A stretch of DNA of 6,856 nucleotides from Thermoleophilia bacterium (GTDB lineage Bacteria; Actinomycetota; Thermoleophilia; Gaiellales; SKUG01), in assembly GCA_025964465.1 (NCBI GenBank), contig JAOPYS010000286.1, forward strand, positions 1 to 6,856. The letters run 5' to 3'. The notes under the pieces were generated by a model, which saw only the letters and a list, made by a program, of their open reading frames with translations, was not told the origin of the DNA and ran no database searches. How positions within the stretch are numbered: position 1 is the stretch's first letter; the number at the start of each line of letters is the position of its first letter. Positions 6,360 through 6,856 of this stretch are shown here, piece by piece. The position numbers were made by a program, and so were the translations under genes.

Positions 6360-6431
6360 GGGCGTATAGCTCAGCGGGAGAGCACTCGCTTCACACGCGA
6401 GGGGTCACTGGTTCAATCCCAGTTACGCCCA
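6360..6431 (+). tRNA. tRNA-Val (anticodon CAC)
   Basis: A complete cloverleaf of 72 nt. The acceptor stem GGGCGTA pairs with TACGCCC; the D arm is GCTC/GAGC; the anticodon stem CTCGC/GCGAG encloses the loop TTCACAC with anticodon CAC at 6392-6394, reading GUG valine codons; the T arm ACTGG/CCAGT encloses TTCAATC. The discriminator base is A6431. The following bases are CCT, so the 3' CCA is not fully encoded and must be added after transcription. Confidence 0.97.
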
Positions 6432-6438
6432 CCTCGGC

Positions 6439-6478
6439 AACGGCCGGCGCGACCATCGCGCCGGCCGTTCTCGTTCTC
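6439..6478 (+). terminator. Intrinsic terminator of the tRNA-Val transcript
   Basis: A 14-bp perfect stem (AACGGCCGGCGCGA, 6439-6452, with its complement at 6456-6469) closes a 3-nt loop and is followed by the T-rich tract TTCTCGTTCTC. It starts 7 nt after the tRNA and isolates it from the SRP RNA gene. No tRNA or gene follows within the same transcript. Confidence 0.85.
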
Positions 6479-6510
6479 ACGACCCGCTGCGCACGGGCGG
6501 CCGTCGTTGA

Positions 6511-6516
6511 TACAGT
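6511..6516 (+). promoter_or_regulatory. Candidate -10 element of the SRP RNA gene
   Basis: TACAGT fits the TAnnnT pattern and lies about 9 nt before the base of the SRP RNA closing helix, so a start at about 6523-6526 is consistent. No clear -35 element is visible at the usual distance. Confidence 0.42.
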
Positions 6517-6525
6517 CACCGGGTT

Positions 6526-6659
6526 GCGCGCGGCCGAGGTCCGCGATCGTCGGCGTTGATGCACTGGTACTCCCTGAACCGGGTCAGGGCCGGAAGGCAG
6601 CAGCCCTCAGGGGACCCTGCCAGGTGCGGAGCCGGCGATCGTGGTCCTCGGCCGCGCGC
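6526..6659 (+). ncRNA. ffs: Signal recognition particle RNA (4.5S type)
   Basis: The RNA part of the signal recognition particle binds Ffh and helps deliver nascent membrane and secreted proteins. The diagnostic core is seen at about 6583-6606: GGTCAGGGCC, a GGAA tetraloop at 6592-6595 closed by GCC/GGC, then GGCAGCAGCCC, which forms the asymmetric internal loop bound by the Ffh M domain. The ends pair for a long distance: 6526-6539 with 6646-6659 (14 perfect pairs), and after one T-T mismatch 6541-6554 with 6631-6644 (14 pairs including two G-U). No Alu domain is seen, so it is the small bacterial type, though near 134 nt it is longer than the usual ~100 nt. The ends are set by the helix and could shift a few bases; a profile-based call may be shorter. 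The closing helix followed by TCTCGTTTCC could also serve as the terminator. Confidence 0.93.
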
Positions 6660-6680
6660 GTCTCGTTTCCCCTCGCCGCC

Positions 6681-6856
6681 ATGCCGCCCACGCCCCGCGC
6701 CCTCACCGTCCTGCTGCTCGCCGCCCACGCGCTGTGCGCGTCGGCGTCCGTGGCCGGCGCCGCGCCCGAGCCGACCGTCAACCGTGACCTGCCGTACGGC
6801 GCGACCGGCATCCCGGCCCTGACTCTCGACGCGTGGAGCTCGGCGCCGCCCTGCTC
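6681..6856 (+). CDS. Secreted protein, probable alpha/beta hydrolase, 3' end missing
   Basis: An open frame from ATG 6681 runs off the window after 58 codons. The first ~28 residues form a signal peptide: MPPTPR, a hydrophobic core ALTVLLLAAHALCASASVA, and a likely cleavage after an A-x-A site near GAA. The mature part starts EPTVNRDLPYG and continues ATGIPALTLDAWSSAPP. The pattern 'RDLPYG...ALTLD' resembles the first beta strands of secreted esterase/lipase-type alpha/beta hydrolases ('rdvaYg...LtLDvy'), but the nucleophile elbow is outside the window, so the family is tentative. There is no Shine-Dalgarno sequence in the CCCCTCGCCGCC stretch before the ATG, and the gene starts only 21 nt after the SRP RNA helix. 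Other in-frame starts nearby would remove the signal peptide. Confidence 0.62.
   Translation, partial: MPPTPRALTVLLLAAHALCASASVAGAAPEPTVNRDLPYGATGIPALTLDAWSSAPPC

Noticed and set aside
6516..6728. A 70-codon minus-strand frame
   Set aside because: It is antisense to the SRP RNA and has no protein-like features.
6556..6822. An 88-codon plus-strand frame starting inside the SRP RNA
   Set aside because: It begins inside a structural RNA and becomes a Pro/Arg/Ser-rich shadow of the signal-peptide-bearing frame that starts at 6681.
1..6856. Mobile elements, CRISPR arrays, direct long repeats or phage genes
   Set aside because: No transposase or integrase motifs, no spaced repeats, and uniform GC-rich codon use throughout. 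A tRNA is present, but no integrase or duplicated tRNA 3' end suggests an integration site.

Overview
The window is very GC-rich, with third codon positions almost always G or C. Gene content and protein style (YbdK-type ligase, GH15 with a glucose dehydrogenase, Cys-rich pilin-like headpiece, 'TAGGCT'-like -10 boxes) suggest a high-GC actinomycete, possibly of the Thermoleophilia/Solirubrobacterales type. The phylum is a reasonable guess from sequence style. The order is only inference.

Layout. Plus strand, 1-1431: the 3' part of a YbdK-type glutamate-cysteine ligase, a strong hairpin across its stop codon, then a complete zinc-ribbon YjdM/PhnA protein. Minus strand, 6150 down to 1447: five co-directional, tightly packed genes. 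In transcription order they are a zinc carboxypeptidase (M14), a small pilin-like anchored protein, a GH15 glucoamylase/trehalase-type hydrolase, an SDR that closely resembles glucose 1-dehydrogenase, and a 41-residue membrane protein. Junctions are 3 nt, about 66 nt, an 8-nt overlap and a 1-nt overlap, so the last three genes look translationally coupled. A candidate promoter and a leader hairpin lie upstream of the peptidase gene. Plus strand, 6360-6856: tRNA-Val(CAC) with its own intrinsic terminator, the signal recognition particle RNA (ffs) with an unusually long closing helix, and the start of a secreted protein, probably an alpha/beta hydrolase, that runs off the window.

How the genes may work together. 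GH15 enzymes release glucose from trehalose or alpha-glucans, and the coupled dehydrogenase would oxidise glucose to gluconolactone, so these two genes plausibly form a short sugar-oxidation module with a tiny membrane protein attached. The peptidase and pilin-like genes may be a separate envelope-related pair in the same transcription unit. The most unusual points are the missing canonical start codon at the conserved N-terminus of the GH15 gene (ATC sits exactly where ATG is expected), the overlapping three-gene module with its small membrane protein, the pilin-type headpiece on a non-prepilin anchor, and the 28-bp-class terminal helix of the SRP RNA directly abutting a gene with no visible ribosome binding site. 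I saw no mobile element, CRISPR array or clear defence system.
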